64,000 bases of DNA from Waterburya agarophytonicola KI4 (GCF_020640915.1 NZ_JADWDC010000001.1:1-64000), one strand, 5' to 3'; shown: positions 9,234 to 19,156, counted from the first letter of the stretch. A program made the numbers and translations. Notes: generated from the sequence alone by a model not told the origin.

Positions 9234-9736
9234 GAGGTGTTGCGATCGATAAATTACTATATATACTTTTCTAGGTGGCAATAAGTCACAATACCAACTC
9301 TTGATTAATTAAAAATATTCAAAAGTGCCAAGGCATTTTAAAAGCACATATCACTGCGCTATATTGTTTACATTATTAAAATATTCAGTTATTTGTTAGT
9401 CTAGATTGAAAATCCACTCAAGAAGCAATTATTATGGGTACGGTTTTAAGCCAGAACCATCTTAAATAAAAATTATTGCTCAAAAGTAACAAATGTTGCA
9501 CTTTTGTTGATATTTTCGGCTGATATTTTATACTTATGTTCTAGTATCTCTCAATGCCAACTACTTTGGTTCTATTTGCTACAACCATTAAACTCTCAAC
9601 TAAAATAGATTCACCTATTCAACTATGCCCTACAACTACCACGAACTATTTTTTCACACTGTAAAAGTAGCGATATTAGCAACTCACCAACAAAGCGTTT
9701 AACGTCTGGGAAAATCAGGTTCAACTCATAAAAGCT
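9234..9736. other. Intergenic region without a recognised gene
   Basis: About 500 bases between the divergent succinyl-CoA-synthetase-like gene and the 248-residue unknown gene. It presumably holds both promoters. It is AT-rich, with no HIP1 site. Only ORFs under 30 codons occur (for example a 25-codon ATG ORF starting near 9625) and none matches a family I know. No clear hairpin-plus-T-run was found. Confidence 0.5.
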
Positions 9737-10483
9737 ATGACAAAATCTCGTGATTATGGAAGGGGAATGGAAAAAGTTGTAATTATTATCAACGCCGAAG
9801 TTAGCGAAAAAGGAAATTTAATTTCAGCGTCGCCAGTAACTCAAAAGATGGTTGAAGCCCTGCAACGTAGTATTGCTGAATATTCCAGTCCATCAACAGT
9901 TGTAGAAATTGTGTCTGCGGCAACTCTGTGGTCTAAACATTCAATAAACATCAAGAAAAGCCAAGACGATCCAGCAATTTACTTTCCTCTGACAATTCAG
10001 TTACCAGAGTATTTTGACTTTCCTCAAAAGCAAATTTATTCCGATTGCAAAGATGTAAATGCCAGAAGAAGATGGGTAGAAAAGACCCTAGGATTTAAAA
10101 CTAGTTTTGGCGACTCCTGGCTGGGACATTTGTGGTTACCTATCGTTTTGACCGATAAGCCCATTTTTGCCGAAGTTATTGGTGAGGGGTCGATGCCAAA
10201 TTCCTACGAACAACCCATACCCATCCCCAGTCGTCAGAGGAAATCTATTCATGGTTTAGCAGAGCAACTTCTAGATTCTTTGGATGCACCTCCTGCCACT
10301 TATTTGCTACAGTTTAGCTTGCACAATGGTGAAATCGTATTTGATCGCTTGTGGCCATTTCCTGCTGCACCTGCTTTGATAACTCTCAAAACTCAAAAAC
10401 CAGACCTATTTACCTGCCATTGGCACTGTCTGACGAAACAACCCATTCCAGATATTAATGTTTCTGATGCTATGCCTATTTGA
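9737..10483 (+). CDS. Unrecognised conserved-looking hypothetical protein
   Basis: 248 residues, soluble, with no signal peptide or membrane segment. An alternative start at residue 11 (MEKVVIIINAEVSEKG, ATG at 9767) has a purine-rich AAGGGGA just before it and may be the true one. The middle is rich in aromatic residues (DSWLGHLWLPIVLTDKPIF), and the C-terminal half contains PATYLLQFSLHNGEIVFDRLWPFPA. I do not recognise a family. Codon use and HIP1-free composition look like the neighbours. It is monocistronic, followed by a hairpin with a T-rich tail. Confidence 0.6.
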   Translation: MTKSRDYGRGMEKVVIIINAEVSEKGNLISASPVTQKMVEALQRSIAEYSSPSTVVEIVSAATLWSKHSINIKKSQDDPAIYFPLTIQLPEYFDFPQKQIYSDCKDVNARRRWVEKTLGFKTSFGDSWLGHLWLPIVLTDKPIFAEVIGEGSMPNSYEQPIPIPSRQRKSIHGLAEQLLDSLDAPPATYLLQFSLHNGEIVFDRLWPFPAAPALITLKTQKPDLFTCHWHCLTKQPIPDINVSDAMPI

Positions 10484-10504
10484 GAGATTAGGTGTCTTGA
10501 TGCT

Positions 10505-10524
10505 TCCCATCATAAATGATGGGA
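10505..10524 (+). repeat. Short perfect hairpin
   Basis: TCCCATCA (10505-10512) and TGATGGGA (10517-10524) pair around a TAAA loop. It lies 22 bases after the stop of the 248-residue gene and has no T run directly after it, so it may protect an mRNA 3' end rather than terminate. Confidence 0.5.
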
Positions 10525-10567
10525 GAGCCTCAATATTTCTTAGTTGTGAATCAGCCGCGATCGACAA

Positions 10568-10605
10568 ATCAAAAAATAGTCCCACAATTTCAAGGGGACT
10601 TTGAT
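10568..10605 (+). terminator. Probable terminator of the 248-residue gene
   Basis: AGTCCC (10578-10583) pairs with GGGACT (10595-10600), extended by the outer arms ATCAAA and TTTGAT. The right arm is followed by GTTTTTG, a short U-rich tail. Confidence 0.45.
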
Positions 10606-10828
10606 GTTTTTGATGAGATTGGGAAATTTATTTCATATTTAATATTTAATCGGGAAAACCAGACTTAAATAGTTGGGGTATCCTACCAGGCTATATAGAT
10701 CCTTATCGCTACAATAATATCAAGTCGAATATTTATATCAGCATTCAATTATTAATTACTAATTACCTTCATAAATCAAACTTACTAAATTACAGTTTTT
10801 ATTTTCTAATCATAGGGAGAAAGAACAG

Positions 10829-13447
10829 ATGCAACCCAGTAACCCACAAAAATTCACCGAAAAAGCTTGGCAAGCGATCGCCCGAGTACAAGATATTGCC
10901 AAACAAAGTCAGCAACAACAGGTAGAAACAGAACACCTATTTAAAGCCTTGCTCGAACAAGAAGGACTGGCGAATAGTATCTTTAACAAAGCGGATCTAA
11001 GTATTCAAAGACTACAAGACAAGGTAGATAGCTTTATTACCAGTCAGCCCAAAATTAGTAATTCCAGCGGTAGTGTTTTCTTGGGACGTAGTTTAGATAC
11101 CTTATTGGATCGAGCAGAAAAATACCGTACTGAATTTGACGATGACTACATTTCTATCGAACATTTGGTACTTGGTTTTGCTAAAGACGATCGCTTTGGA
11201 CGGAAGCTATTCCAAGAAGTCGGCGTTACAGAAAACAGACTTAAAGAAATTATCGTACAAGTGCGGGGAAAACAAAAAGTAACCGACCAAAATCCCGAAG
11301 GCAAATATGATGCTTTAGAAAAATACGGGCGAGAGTTAACCAAACTAGCTAGAGAAGGCAAACTAGACCCCGTAATTGGACGGGATGAAGAAATTCGCCG
11401 TACCATTCAAATCCTATCCCGTCGGACTAAAAATAATCCCGTCCTAATTGGCGAACCAGGTGTTGGTAAGACGGCAATTGTTGAAGGGTTAGCCCAGCGC
11501 ATCATTAACCGAGATGTTCCCGAATCTTTGCGCGATCGCACTGTGGTAGCCTTAGATATGGGTGCGTTGATTGCAGGGGCAAAACTGCGGGGTGAATTTG
11601 AAGAACGTCTTAAAGCTGTTTTAAAAGAAGTTACCGAATCGAATGGTAGTGTAATTCTCTTTATTGATGAGATTCATACTGTTGTTGGTGCGGGGGCGGC
11701 CCAAGGTTCGATGGATGCGGGGAATTTACTCAAGCCCATGTTAGCCAGAGGAGAGTTGCGCTGTATTGGGGCGACTACCCTAGATGAATATCGCAAGTAT
11801 ATTGAAAAAGATGCAGCCTTAGAAAGACGCTTTCAATCTGTCTTAGTAGACGAACCTAACGTGGTGGATACGATCTCCATTCTACGGGGGCTAAAAGAGC
11901 GTTATGAAGGACATCACGGGGTAAGTATTACCGATACTGCTTTGGTGGCTGCTGCAACCCTATCTAACCGCTATATCAGCGATCGCTTTTTGCCCGACAA
12001 GGCGATCGATTTGGTGGATGAGTCTGCTGCTAAGTTGAAAATGGAAATTACTTCCAAACCCGAAGAATTAGATGAACTCGATCGCAAAATCCTTCAGTTG
12101 GAAATGGAAAGACTGTCTTTAGAAAAAGAAGATAATCCTATTTCTAAAGAGAGATTGGACAGGTTAGAAAAAGAACTAGCAAATCTGAAGGAAGATCAAT
12201 CGGAAATAAACGCTCAATGGCAGTCGGAAAAAGAAGTAATCGACCAAATTCGCGTCCTTAAAGACGATATCAATGCCATAACCATCGAAATCGAGCAAGC
12301 AGAAAGAGATTATGACCTCAATCGCGCTGCGGAATTACGGTACGGTAAATTAAATCAACTCCAAGAACAAGTTGTTGAAATCGAACAAAAACTAGCCCAA
12401 AGACAAACCTCTGGCAAGTCTTTATTACGAGAAGAGGTATTGGAGTCTGATATTGCCGAAATTATTGCAAAATGGACTGGCATACCCCTTAGAAAGCTTA
12501 TTGAGTCGGAAAAATCTAAACTGCTCAATCTAGAATCCGAACTACACGAACAGGTAATCGGACAAGAAGAAGCTGTAACCGCTGTAGCAGATGCAATTCA
12601 ACGTTCTCGCGCAGGGCTGGCAGACCCTCAACGTCCTACGGCTAGCTTTATTTTCCTCGGTCCAACTGGGGTGGGTAAAACTGAACTTGCTAAGGCACTA
12701 TCTCAAAGCTTGTTTGATACTCAAGAAGCCTTGGTGCGGATCGATATGTCCGAATATATGGAGAAACATTCTATCTCTCGTTTAGTTGGCGCGCCTCCAG
12801 GATATGTCGGTTATGACGAAGGGGGACAATTAACCGAAGCTATACGCCGTCGCCCCTATTCGGTAATTCTGTTTGATGAAATTGAAAAAGCCCATCCCGA
12901 TGTTTTCAACATTATGCTGCAAATATTGGATGATGGCAGACTGACAGACTCTCAAGGACGCACGGTGGACTTTACCAATACTATTATCATTATGACTAGT
13001 AATATTGGTTCGCAGTATATCCTCGATGTAGCAGGAGATGATAGCCAATACGAAGAAATGCGATCGCGAGTTATGATGACAATGCGGGATAGCTTCCGTC
13101 CCGAATTTCTCAACCGTATTGATGACATCATTATTTTCCATGCCTTAACCAAAGTTCAATTACGCAATATCGTTCAGCTACAGGTTAAAGGTTTAGAAAG
13201 ACGTTTGTCAGAACAAAAACTCTCCTTAAAAATCTCCGATAGTGGTTTAGATTATCTAGCGGATCTCGGTTTCGACCCCGTGTATGGGGCAAGACCATTA
13301 AAACGTGCTATTTCTAGGTATTTAGAAACGGCGATCGCCAAATCAATCCTGCGGGGTGAATATCAAGGTGGCGATACGATCTTTGTGGATGTGGAAGGAG
13401 AAAGATTAACTTTCAAATGTCTATCAGCAGGGATATTAACCAGCTAA
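10829..13447 (+). CDS. clpB: ATP-dependent disaggregase ClpB
   Basis: ClpB is a hexameric AAA+ chaperone that, with DnaK, pulls apart protein aggregates in the cytosol. The 872 residues show the whole architecture: Clp N-domain (~1-145), first AAA+ module with Walker A GEPGVGKT (~208) and Walker [11 protein letters not shown], the coiled-coil M domain (~410-530) that separates ClpB from ClpA/ClpC, and a second module with GPTGVGKT (~611) and [16 protein letters not shown]. The length is normal for ClpB. It is monocistronic with a strong Shine-Dalgarno. Cyanobacteria often have two clpB genes; which paralogue this is cannot be told. Confidence 0.96.
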   Translation: MQPSNPQKFTEKAWQAIARVQDIAKQSQQQQVETEHLFKALLEQEGLANSIFNKADLSIQRLQDKVDSFITSQPKISNSSGSVFLGRSLDTLLDRAEKYRTEFDDDYISIEHLVLGFAKDDRFGRKLFQEVGVTENRLKEIIVQVRGKQKVTDQNPEGKYDALEKYGRELTKLAREGKLDPVIGRDEEIRRTIQILSRRTKNNPVLIGEPGVGKTAIVEGLAQRIINRDVPESLRDRTVVALDMGALIAGAKLRGEFEERLKAVLKEVTESNGSVILFIDEIHTVVGAGAAQGSMDAGNLLKPMLARGELRCIGATTLDEYRKYIEKDAALERRFQSVLVDEPNVVDTISILRGLKERYEGHHGVSITDTALVAAATLSNRYISDRFLPDKAIDLVDESAAKLKMEITSKPEELDELDRKILQLEMERLSLEKEDNPISKERLDRLEKELANLKEDQSEINAQWQSEKEVIDQIRVLKDDINAITIEIEQAERDYDLNRAAELRYGKLNQLQEQVVEIEQKLAQRQTSGKSLLREEVLESDIAEIIAKWTGIPLRKLIESEKSKLLNLESELHEQVIGQEEAVTAVADAIQRSRAGLADPQRPTASFIFLGPTGVGKTELAKALSQSLFDTQEALVRIDMSEYMEKHSISRLVGAPPGYVGYDEGGQLTEAIRRRPYSVILFDEIEKAHPDVFNIMLQILDDGRLTDSQGRTVDFTNTIIIMTSNIGSQYILDVAGDDSQYEEMRSRVMMTMRDSFRPEFLNRIDDIIIFHALTKVQLRNIVQLQVKGLERRLSEQKLSLKISDSGLDYLADLGFDPVYGARPLKRAISRYLETAIAKSILRGEYQGGDTIFVDVEGERLTFKCLSAGILTS

Positions 13448-13537
13448 AATCGGTTAAGGAAATTGCAAAAAATAGGTAGTGCTGTAGAAGTGATGATTTA
13501 GAATGAGAATTGATATTTAAGAACTAGGTTTTTTCTT

Positions 13538-13560
13538 GAGTAAGTTACTCTTTATTTTTC
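13538..13560 (+). terminator. Weak terminator candidate after clpB
   Basis: GAGTA and TACTC pair around AGT (13538-13550), followed by TTTATTTTTC. The stem is short (5 bp), so confidence is low, but the U-rich tail is well placed 90 bases after clpB. Confidence 0.35.
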
Positions 13561-13613
13561 CTACTTAAACTTCATGATCATTACGAAACTCCAGTTTTCA
13601 ACATGGACGGCGT

Positions 13614-14588
13614 TTAATTATTATCTTTCAACCAGCGATCGCAGTTATTCTTAACCCAATCCATTCCTACTTCGTTGTTTAATTTGATTTTTTGTGGTGC
13701 ATTAGCATAAATTTTGTTCAAAACATTAGCATCTTGTTCTACGACAATTTTACTTGCTCCCAAAAATTGATTATTTAAAAGTTTTGCCATAGGATTATTT
13801 GACTTGCCAAATAGTAAGACGTAGGTTCGAGTTTGAGTTGTTGATTCGGGAACAAAAAGATGACATTGGGCAATTTTTCCTAATGGCATATCGCCATAAA
13901 ATATAACGATACTAGGAAAGTAATTTGACAAATGAGCTTCAATTACATCAGGAATTAAAAATTGCTTTGGTTGCTTGAGTTTTTCCCAGAAAGTTTTAGA
14001 TGCTGTGGGAGTACTAAAAAAAGCTTCCGAATGATAGCCATTATCAATAAATTCTTTAAACTGAACTTCAGTAATTTCAAATAAATCTCGATGGGTACCA
14101 TTCTGATGATTATAATCGTGCATGATTAATAGCATCGATCGCAAGTCTGTTTCTACACTAGTATCGGCAGTAAAACCAATAAATTCATAATCTTGGCTAA
14201 TTCGATCTAAAATATCGGGAATAGGAATCTTCGGTTTACAATCGCCATAAGACCAAATAAAATCATCTTTAATAATCAACTCTAAAGACTTTAACTGAGG
14301 CAAAGTTTTTTTATTCGTACCTGGTAAAATCGTACGGCCATCGCGATCGAATTCTAAAGCGTGGAATGGACATACCACCGTACTAGAGTTATCTGATTTA
14401 GCTTCACACCAACCCTCTGACAGCATTGCACCCATGTGGGGACATATATTTGATAAAGCATTAACTTCTCCTGCTTTGTCTTTCCAGATAACGTAGTCTT
14501 CACCATAGAGGGAAACTTTCTGGGGCTGGTTTATTTGTAGCATGGATTTATGCGCCAATAGCCAAGGCGCACCTTTTAACATAGTCAT
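13614..14588 (-). CDS. Rieske [2Fe-2S] non-haem iron oxygenase-like protein
   Basis: An N-terminal Rieske domain is shown by NICPHMGAMLSEGWC and VVCPFHALEFDRDGR (CxH and CxxH ligands). The following domain contains MHDYNHQNGTHRDLF, matching the D-x2-H-x4-H iron site of Rieske oxygenases. The protein is thus likely an oxygenase or desaturase with an external reductase; the substrate is unknown. The start is uncertain: the frame opens at 14684, but MTMLKGAPWLLAHKS at 14588 resembles usual family starts and gives 324 residues. It is divergent from a TetR regulator 226 bases away, which may control it. Confidence 0.85.
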   Translation of the reverse strand: MTMLKGAPWLLAHKSMLQINQPQKVSLYGEDYVIWKDKAGEVNALSNICPHMGAMLSEGWCEAKSDNSSTVVCPFHALEFDRDGRTILPGTNKKTLPQLKSLELIIKDDFIWSYGDCKPKIPIPDILDRISQDYEFIGFTADTSVETDLRSMLLIMHDYNHQNGTHRDLFEITEVQFKEFIDNGYHSEAFFSTPTASKTFWEKLKQPKQFLIPDVIEAHLSNYFPSIVIFYGDMPLGKIAQCHLFVPESTTQTRTYVLLFGKSNNPMAKLLNNQFLGASKIVVEQDANVLNKIYANAPQKIKLNNEVGMDWVKNNCDRWLKDNN

Positions 14589-14773
14589 ATTGTTGTTAAT
14601 TTTGGATGGTGGAATACTAACTTTGACTTGACAAACAGTTGTCGAACAATTATGAGCGACAAAATAGTTATAATGTTGTCGCAAGTTTACGATCTAAGTT
14701 CTACTATTGCTATCTACATATTGCTTTTGCTGTTGATAGAGAAGCTATAGAAGAAAATTAAATTTTACCTTTT

Positions 14774-14790
14774 ATATATTTCAAATATAT
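14774..14790. promoter_or_regulatory. Palindrome between Rieske and TetR genes, candidate operator
   Basis: ATATATTT C AAATATAT is a perfect 17-base palindrome with one central base, 23 bases before the TetR ATG and in the shared divergent promoter region. TetR dimers usually bind such inverted repeats and repress their own and divergent genes. It is AT-only apart from the centre, so chance is possible. Confidence 0.4.
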
Positions 14791-14813
14791 GAGATATAAT
14801 TCACTTTTGTCAA

Positions 14814-15698
14814 ATGAATACTAAAAAAAAATCTCTGCGTCGTCAACCCCAACAACAACGCAGTCAAGAGCGAGTCGAAAAAATTTTAGACGCAGCAGCC
14901 ATAGTATTTGATGAAGTGGGTTTTGAAGCTGCAACTACCCACGAGATCGCATCTCGTGCTAATACTGCAATAGGTTCGCTTTATCAATTTTTCCCTAACA
15001 AGCTGGCAATTTTTAATGCTTTGGAGTTACGCCACGTCGATCGCGTTTATGTCATCTGGGAAAGACTATTGCGCCCCGAAATATTCAGTCTACCCTTTGC
15101 TGATTTTATTCATACTTTGATAAGGGAGTTTCAAAAACTATTTGAACAACCTACCTCTAAGATTGTCTTTTCACAGTTTTTTACTTCCCCCGCAATCTTT
15201 AAAAATATCGATACTAGCTTCACTCAAGAAGCCATCCAATTTATCGCGAAACTATTCAAAACCCGCAATCCCAAATTATCCAACAAGCGCAGCCAATTGT
15301 TAGGAGAAATCTGCGTACACGGCATCAATACCTTAATCTTATTAGCTTTACGCAGCGATCGCTCTCACAGCCAGGAAATTTTTAGCGAAATCGAAATTTT
15401 ACTCAAAAAATATCTCGAAAACGATCTGGGAGATGATGCGATTGATCGCAACATTCAACCGATAGATAGACTGGCTGATTTATATCAACTTACTTCTCGT
15501 CAAAGTCTCATTTTAAGCTACGCTGCTAACGCCTCAGAAATAACCATTCAAAACTGCGAAGCTATGTTTGATAATGTATCTCGGCGCACTCTCCAAAGAG
15601 ATTTAAAAGTTTTGATTCAGCATCAATTATTGTTCCCTCAAGGAAATACAGATCGACGATGTTATTGTTTCAATCAAAAGCTAACTAGTGACAACTAA
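14814..15698 (+). CDS. TetR/AcrR regulator with an extra C-terminal winged-helix-like domain
   Basis: Residues ~15-65 are a canonical TetR helix-turn-helix (RSQERVEKILDAAAIVFDE, then TTHEIASRANTAIGSLYQFF). Residues ~65-215 form the helical ligand/dimer domain. At 294 residues the protein is ~90 longer than typical TetR regulators; the extra end (~225-290) reads LYQLTSRQSLILSYAAN, then VSRRTLQRDLKVLIQHQLLF, which looks like a winged helix of the kind seen at the end of Fic-type proteins and in DeoR-like regulators. It would have two different DNA-binding units per chain. It is divergent from the Rieske gene, the natural candidate target. Confidence 0.88.
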   Translation: MNTKKKSLRRQPQQQRSQERVEKILDAAAIVFDEVGFEAATTHEIASRANTAIGSLYQFFPNKLAIFNALELRHVDRVYVIWERLLRPEIFSLPFADFIHTLIREFQKLFEQPTSKIVFSQFFTSPAIFKNIDTSFTQEAIQFIAKLFKTRNPKLSNKRSQLLGEICVHGINTLILLALRSDRSHSQEIFSEIEILLKKYLENDLGDDAIDRNIQPIDRLADLYQLTSRQSLILSYAANASEITIQNCEAMFDNVSRRTLQRDLKVLIQHQLLFPQGNTDRRCYCFNQKLTSDN

Positions 15699-15905
15699 TG
15701 ACAAAACCCTAAGGCGGGATCGATTATTCTGAGATTATCACAAACTTCATGAATAATTCACTGCTACTTAACCTAATTTCTTTGTTTGTAAGCCAAATTA
15801 GTATTAACTCAGTGAAATCTTCTACGTAAAAACAGAAAAATTCCGAGTGATCTAATAAAAAAACTTATAAATATATCTCCCAACCATTAGGTAAATATAG
15901 CAATT

Positions 15906-17663
15906 ATGATTAATATTTTAATTGTCGACGATCAAAAAAGTGTACGCGCCAGACTCGAATACTTAGTACAATCGGTGACAGATTTTAACGTAATTGGCAT
16001 TGCCGAAAATGGCTCAGATGCGATCGCTCAAGTGCAAGTATTACAGCCTGATATTGTCTTGCTAGATATGGAATTGCCTGAAATTAGTGGTTTAATGGTA
16101 ACAAAGCTAATTTCCAAAGACTTTCCCAACATCAAAATATTAGTATTGAGCAGTCACGACAAACAAGAATATGTGAGTCAATCAATGTCAGCAGGAGCAA
16201 CGGGATATTTACTCAAAGGTTCACCTGACGAAGAAATCGAACAAGCTATTCGATTTGTATCCAAGGGCTGCACTCATTTCGGTGCTGGATTATTTGCCAA
16301 AATGTTACCCATAGTAGAGGATCATTCTTCATCCCTCGACTTAGTTATTGAAGAAGAGCTAACTCTAGATTCGTCTTTTCTAGCTATCCCGTCTACAGTA
16401 GAAAAAACTCCAACCAAAACAACTTCGCAAAAAAAACAAATATTGGCTTGGTTAATCGTTACTATTAGTTTGACTGCGGGAATATATACTTTTCGTCAGT
16501 GGCTGAGACAACCTTTACCTGCATTGAGTCATACTCAACAATCTGACAATATAGCAACTACCGAGTTTAGCGGGAAATTAGTACCAGCAAAAACTTTTAA
16601 AATAGGAGCGATCGATCTTGGAATAATCGATAATGTATACGTGCAGGTAGGAGACAAAGTAGAAATCGGTCAACCTTTATTAACTCTCAAAAACCTATCC
16701 GCAGAAGCCCAGAAAAAACAAATAATTCAAGAACAGCAACTTACCAAACAACAGCAACAAACAGTACTGCAACAGCAACAAACAGCCCAACAAAGACTAT
16801 TAGAGCTAGATCGACAAATAGATCGCCTCAAATATAATTTAGCCCCTCTCAAAGCCAAAATTGCCCAGGCTAACCTACAAGTATCTTTAGCCAAAAGTGA
16901 TGCGGATAAACTTCCTCTACGCCAACGCCAAGACTCCGTACCTAGAACCAAAGCTGTCTATCAAAGATCTCAAGCTCACTTTAATCGTTTATCCGATTTA
17001 TATCAACAGGGTGCAATTTCCCTAGAAAAACTAGAACAAGCCCAGTCAGAACTAGAGATCGCCAAGTTAGACTATGATATGGCGATCGCCGCAGCAGCAG
17101 CCAATGCAGAATTAGCCCAAAACCAAAGAACATTATCTCAATTACAAGAAAAACTAGCTCTCCAAGAACAAGAAGATGCGATCGCATCCTTAGAAAAGCA
17201 GAAGCAGACTGCTAGATTAGAATATCAACAAGCGGAATCCAAATTAGCACTATTGCGCCAACAAGCAACCCAACTAAACAAATACCAAGTTCCTGAAATT
17301 CATAAGGTAATCAAAGCCACCGAGGCGGGAATTGTGGCAAAATTGCCCGTGACAGAAGGAGAACAAATTTATAGTGGTAATACCGTAGTCGAACTAGCCA
17401 AACTAGAGCAACTCAAAATTACCATTCCCGTTAACGCTCGTCTGATTAATGCCCTATCTCTCGAACAAGCAGCAATAATTAAATTAGGTTCGGGAGTGAC
17501 AGCCCAAAAATTTGAGGGTAAAATTACGACTGTAAATCCGTTACCCACCGAAAAATTGAATTATTTAGTTGAAGTGGAATTTACCAACTCGACTGATGAA
17601 TTATTAGTCGGTCAATTAGCTCGGGTACAGTTTATGCCTCAGACAATTGCTGGAGGAAAATAA
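15906..17663 (+). CDS. Response-regulator receiver fused to HlyD-type membrane-fusion protein
   Basis: Residues ~1-125 are a CheY-like receiver: VDD at 7-9, phospho-acceptor D54 in IVLLDMELPEISG, LSS near 82, and Lys in YLLKGS near 104. No DNA-binding domain follows. Instead a linker leads to one membrane segment (ILAWLIVTISLTAGIYTF, ~181-198). Then comes an HlyD-type adaptor: half-lipoyl (IDNVYVQVGDKVEIGQPLL), a long Gln/Ala-rich coiled coil (~255-460), the second half-lipoyl (TEAGIVAKLPVTEGEQI) and a beta-barrel end. The receiver is cytosolic and the adaptor is outside the membrane. The PelF-type gene follows 2 bases later. It may make export respond to a sensor kinase; that is inference. 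Confidence 0.9.
   Translation: MINILIVDDQKSVRARLEYLVQSVTDFNVIGIAENGSDAIAQVQVLQPDIVLLDMELPEISGLMVTKLISKDFPNIKILVLSSHDKQEYVSQSMSAGATGYLLKGSPDEEIEQAIRFVSKGCTHFGAGLFAKMLPIVEDHSSSLDLVIEEELTLDSSFLAIPSTVEKTPTKTTSQKKQILAWLIVTISLTAGIYTFRQWLRQPLPALSHTQQSDNIATTEFSGKLVPAKTFKIGAIDLGIIDNVYVQVGDKVEIGQPLLTLKNLSAEAQKKQIIQEQQLTKQQQQTVLQQQQTAQQRLLELDRQIDRLKYNLAPLKAKIAQANLQVSLAKSDADKLPLRQRQDSVPRTKAVYQRSQAHFNRLSDLYQQGAISLEKLEQAQSELEIAKLDYDMAIAAAAANAELAQNQRTLSQLQEKLALQEQEDAIASLEKQKQTARLEYQQAESKLALLRQQATQLNKYQVPEIHKVIKATEAGIVAKLPVTEGEQIYSGNTVVELAKLEQLKITIPVNARLINALSLEQAAIIKLGSGVTAQKFEGKITTVNPLPTEKLNYLVEVEFTNSTDELLVGQLARVQFMPQTIAGGK
17652..17656 (+). promoter_or_regulatory. Shine-Dalgarno that supports the TTG start of the PelF-type gene
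   Basis: GGAGG lies inside the last codons of the receiver-HlyD gene, 9 bases before the TTG at 17666. No ATG is available at this position and the protein begins with the family's LLTTEGTYPF block right after the TTG. This indicates translational coupling of the two genes. Confidence 0.75.
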
Positions 17664-17665
17664 AT

Positions 17666-19147
17666 TTGGCTAGACCTTGCGTACTCCTTACTACAGAAGG
17701 AACTTATCCTTTTGCTAAAGGGGGAGTGAGTACTTGGTGTCATGTTTTAACTCAACAGTTACCAGAAATCGATTTTAAACTTCTGGCTGTGGTAGCAAAT
17801 CCCTATCAGGAAATTCGCTATGAGTTAAGTCCAAATGTTTTGGAAGTATCAAAAATCCCCTTATGGGGTATGGACGATCCAGTAGAATATAGCTGGCGAT
17901 CGCCTTTTTCCTCCGCGCTTCATAGCAAACAAGGAGTCACTCCCAATCTGATTAAACAGACTTTTCTTCCTTTATGGTCATCCTTTTTACGTTCCATTCT
18001 GAGTGCAGAAGTAGAAGCCAAATCTTTAGGGAAATTGATTCTCTCTCTCCACAAATATTTCTTAGTTTATGACTACCACAAGACGATGAATTCTTCTTGG
18101 GTTTGGTCGACTTACAAACATCTAGCCTGGGACTATTGTCAACAAGAAGATCTAACTGGAGTCACCTTAACCGAATTAACCGAAGTGATGCGCTTGCTAT
18201 ATCGGTTTTTAATTACTATTCATCTCCCCGTACCAGAAACCGATCTTACCCACTCTTCCGCAGCAGCTTTTTGCGGACTTCCTTGTGTAATTGCCAAACT
18301 GCAACGGGGTACTCCCTATCTACTTACGGAACATGGTATTAATATCCGCGAGCAATATCTGAACCTCAATCAAAATATCCCTTCGTTATATGTGCGTAAG
18401 TTTCTCTATCGCCTGATGGGTGCAGTGGTTAAAGTAAACTTCCACTATGCCGACCTAATCTCTCCTGTATGCGAGTTTAACGCTCGTTGGGAAAGATGGT
18501 GGGGAGTTCCTCCAGAAAAGATTAAAGTGATTTATAACGGTGCAGATCCAGAGAAATTTCACCCTACCCCACCCATAAAAAAAGAACGCCCCCAAGTAAT
18601 GAATATGGGGTTAATCTTTCCTCTCAAGGGTCAATTAGATTTAATTAAAGCCTCTATAATAGTTCGCGAACAAATTCCCGATGTGGAGTTTATTTTTTAT
18701 GGCAAAGCTTCCGATGAAAACTATTTTGCTCAATGCGAAGCATTAGTTAAAGAACATAAATTAGAAAATACCATCAACTTTGCTGGCTTTACGAGCGAAC
18801 CCTGGCGAGCCTATAGCGAAGCCGATGTAGTAGCCATGGCAAGTATTTCTGAGGGATTTCCTTTTGCTATTATTGAAGCCATGCTTAGTCGAGCAACTAT
18901 TGTTTCTACTGATGTGGGGGGAGTCCGCGAAGCGATCGCCGATACGGGTTTGTTAGTTCGCGCCAGTCGTTCCGAACAAATGGCAGAGGCTATTTTAAAG
19001 TTATTATTAATGGATGAAAAAGAGCGATCACAATACGGTGAAAAAGCCTTAGAACGTTCTTTGAAATTGTTTACTCAAGAGACTTTTTTAGCTGAACATA
19101 GAGAAGTCTATGACAAACTTTTAAATAGTTCTGCTTTATCACTGTGA
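17666..19147 (+). CDS. PelF-type GT4 glycosyltransferase
   Basis: 493 residues. The N-terminal half (PCVLLTTEGTYPFAKGGVS, WCHVLTQQLPEIDFKLLAVV) is the DUF3492 domain that marks PelF. The C-terminal half is a GT-B donor-binding domain with KVIYNGADPEKF, FAGFTSEPWRAYSEADVV and the E-x7-E-like SISEGFPFAIIEAM. PelF proteins are cytosolic transferases that polymerise hexosamine for Pel exopolysaccharide from UDP-sugars. It starts with TTG, 2 bases after the receiver-HlyD stop. No PelG, PelD or PelE is in the window. The sugar made is unknown. Confidence 0.88.
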   Translation: MARPCVLLTTEGTYPFAKGGVSTWCHVLTQQLPEIDFKLLAVVANPYQEIRYELSPNVLEVSKIPLWGMDDPVEYSWRSPFSSALHSKQGVTPNLIKQTFLPLWSSFLRSILSAEVEAKSLGKLILSLHKYFLVYDYHKTMNSSWVWSTYKHLAWDYCQQEDLTGVTLTELTEVMRLLYRFLITIHLPVPETDLTHSSAAAFCGLPCVIAKLQRGTPYLLTEHGINIREQYLNLNQNIPSLYVRKFLYRLMGAVVKVNFHYADLISPVCEFNARWERWWGVPPEKIKVIYNGADPEKFHPTPPIKKERPQVMNMGLIFPLKGQLDLIKASIIVREQIPDVEFIFYGKASDENYFAQCEALVKEHKLENTINFAGFTSEPWRAYSEADVVAMASISEGFPFAIIEAMLSRATIVSTDVGGVREAIADTGLLVRASRSEQMAEAILKLLLMDEKERSQYGEKALERSLKLFTQETFLAEHREVYDKLLNSSALSL

Positions 19148-19156
19148 CCTATTTAA

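Larger units (their letters stand above)
10484..10828. other. Intergenic region upstream of clpB
   Basis: About 345 bases. It holds two hairpins near the left end (10505-10524 and 10568-10605) and then AT-rich sequence up to clpB, where the leader carries a strong AGGGAGAAAG Shine-Dalgarno-like stretch. No CIRCE element (TTAGCACTC-N9-GAGTGCTAA) was found, so HrcA control of clpB is not supported here. Confidence 0.5.

Noticed and set aside
9625-9702. 25-codon ATG ORF before the 248-residue gene
   Set aside because: Too short, no motif, no strong ribosome site.
10600-10828. CIRCE element upstream of clpB
   Set aside because: No TTAGCACTC-N9-GAGTGCTAA or near match was found in the clpB leader.
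10829-13447. ORFs inside clpB in other frames (for example 12591-12785 and 12830-13141)
   Set aside because: They lie wholly within the highly conserved AAA+ modules and have no own start signals or motifs.
15757-15820. CTAATTT...AAATTAG inverted repeat after the TetR gene as a terminator
   Set aside because: Only 7 bp of AT-rich stem and no T run afterwards; likely chance in AT-rich DNA.
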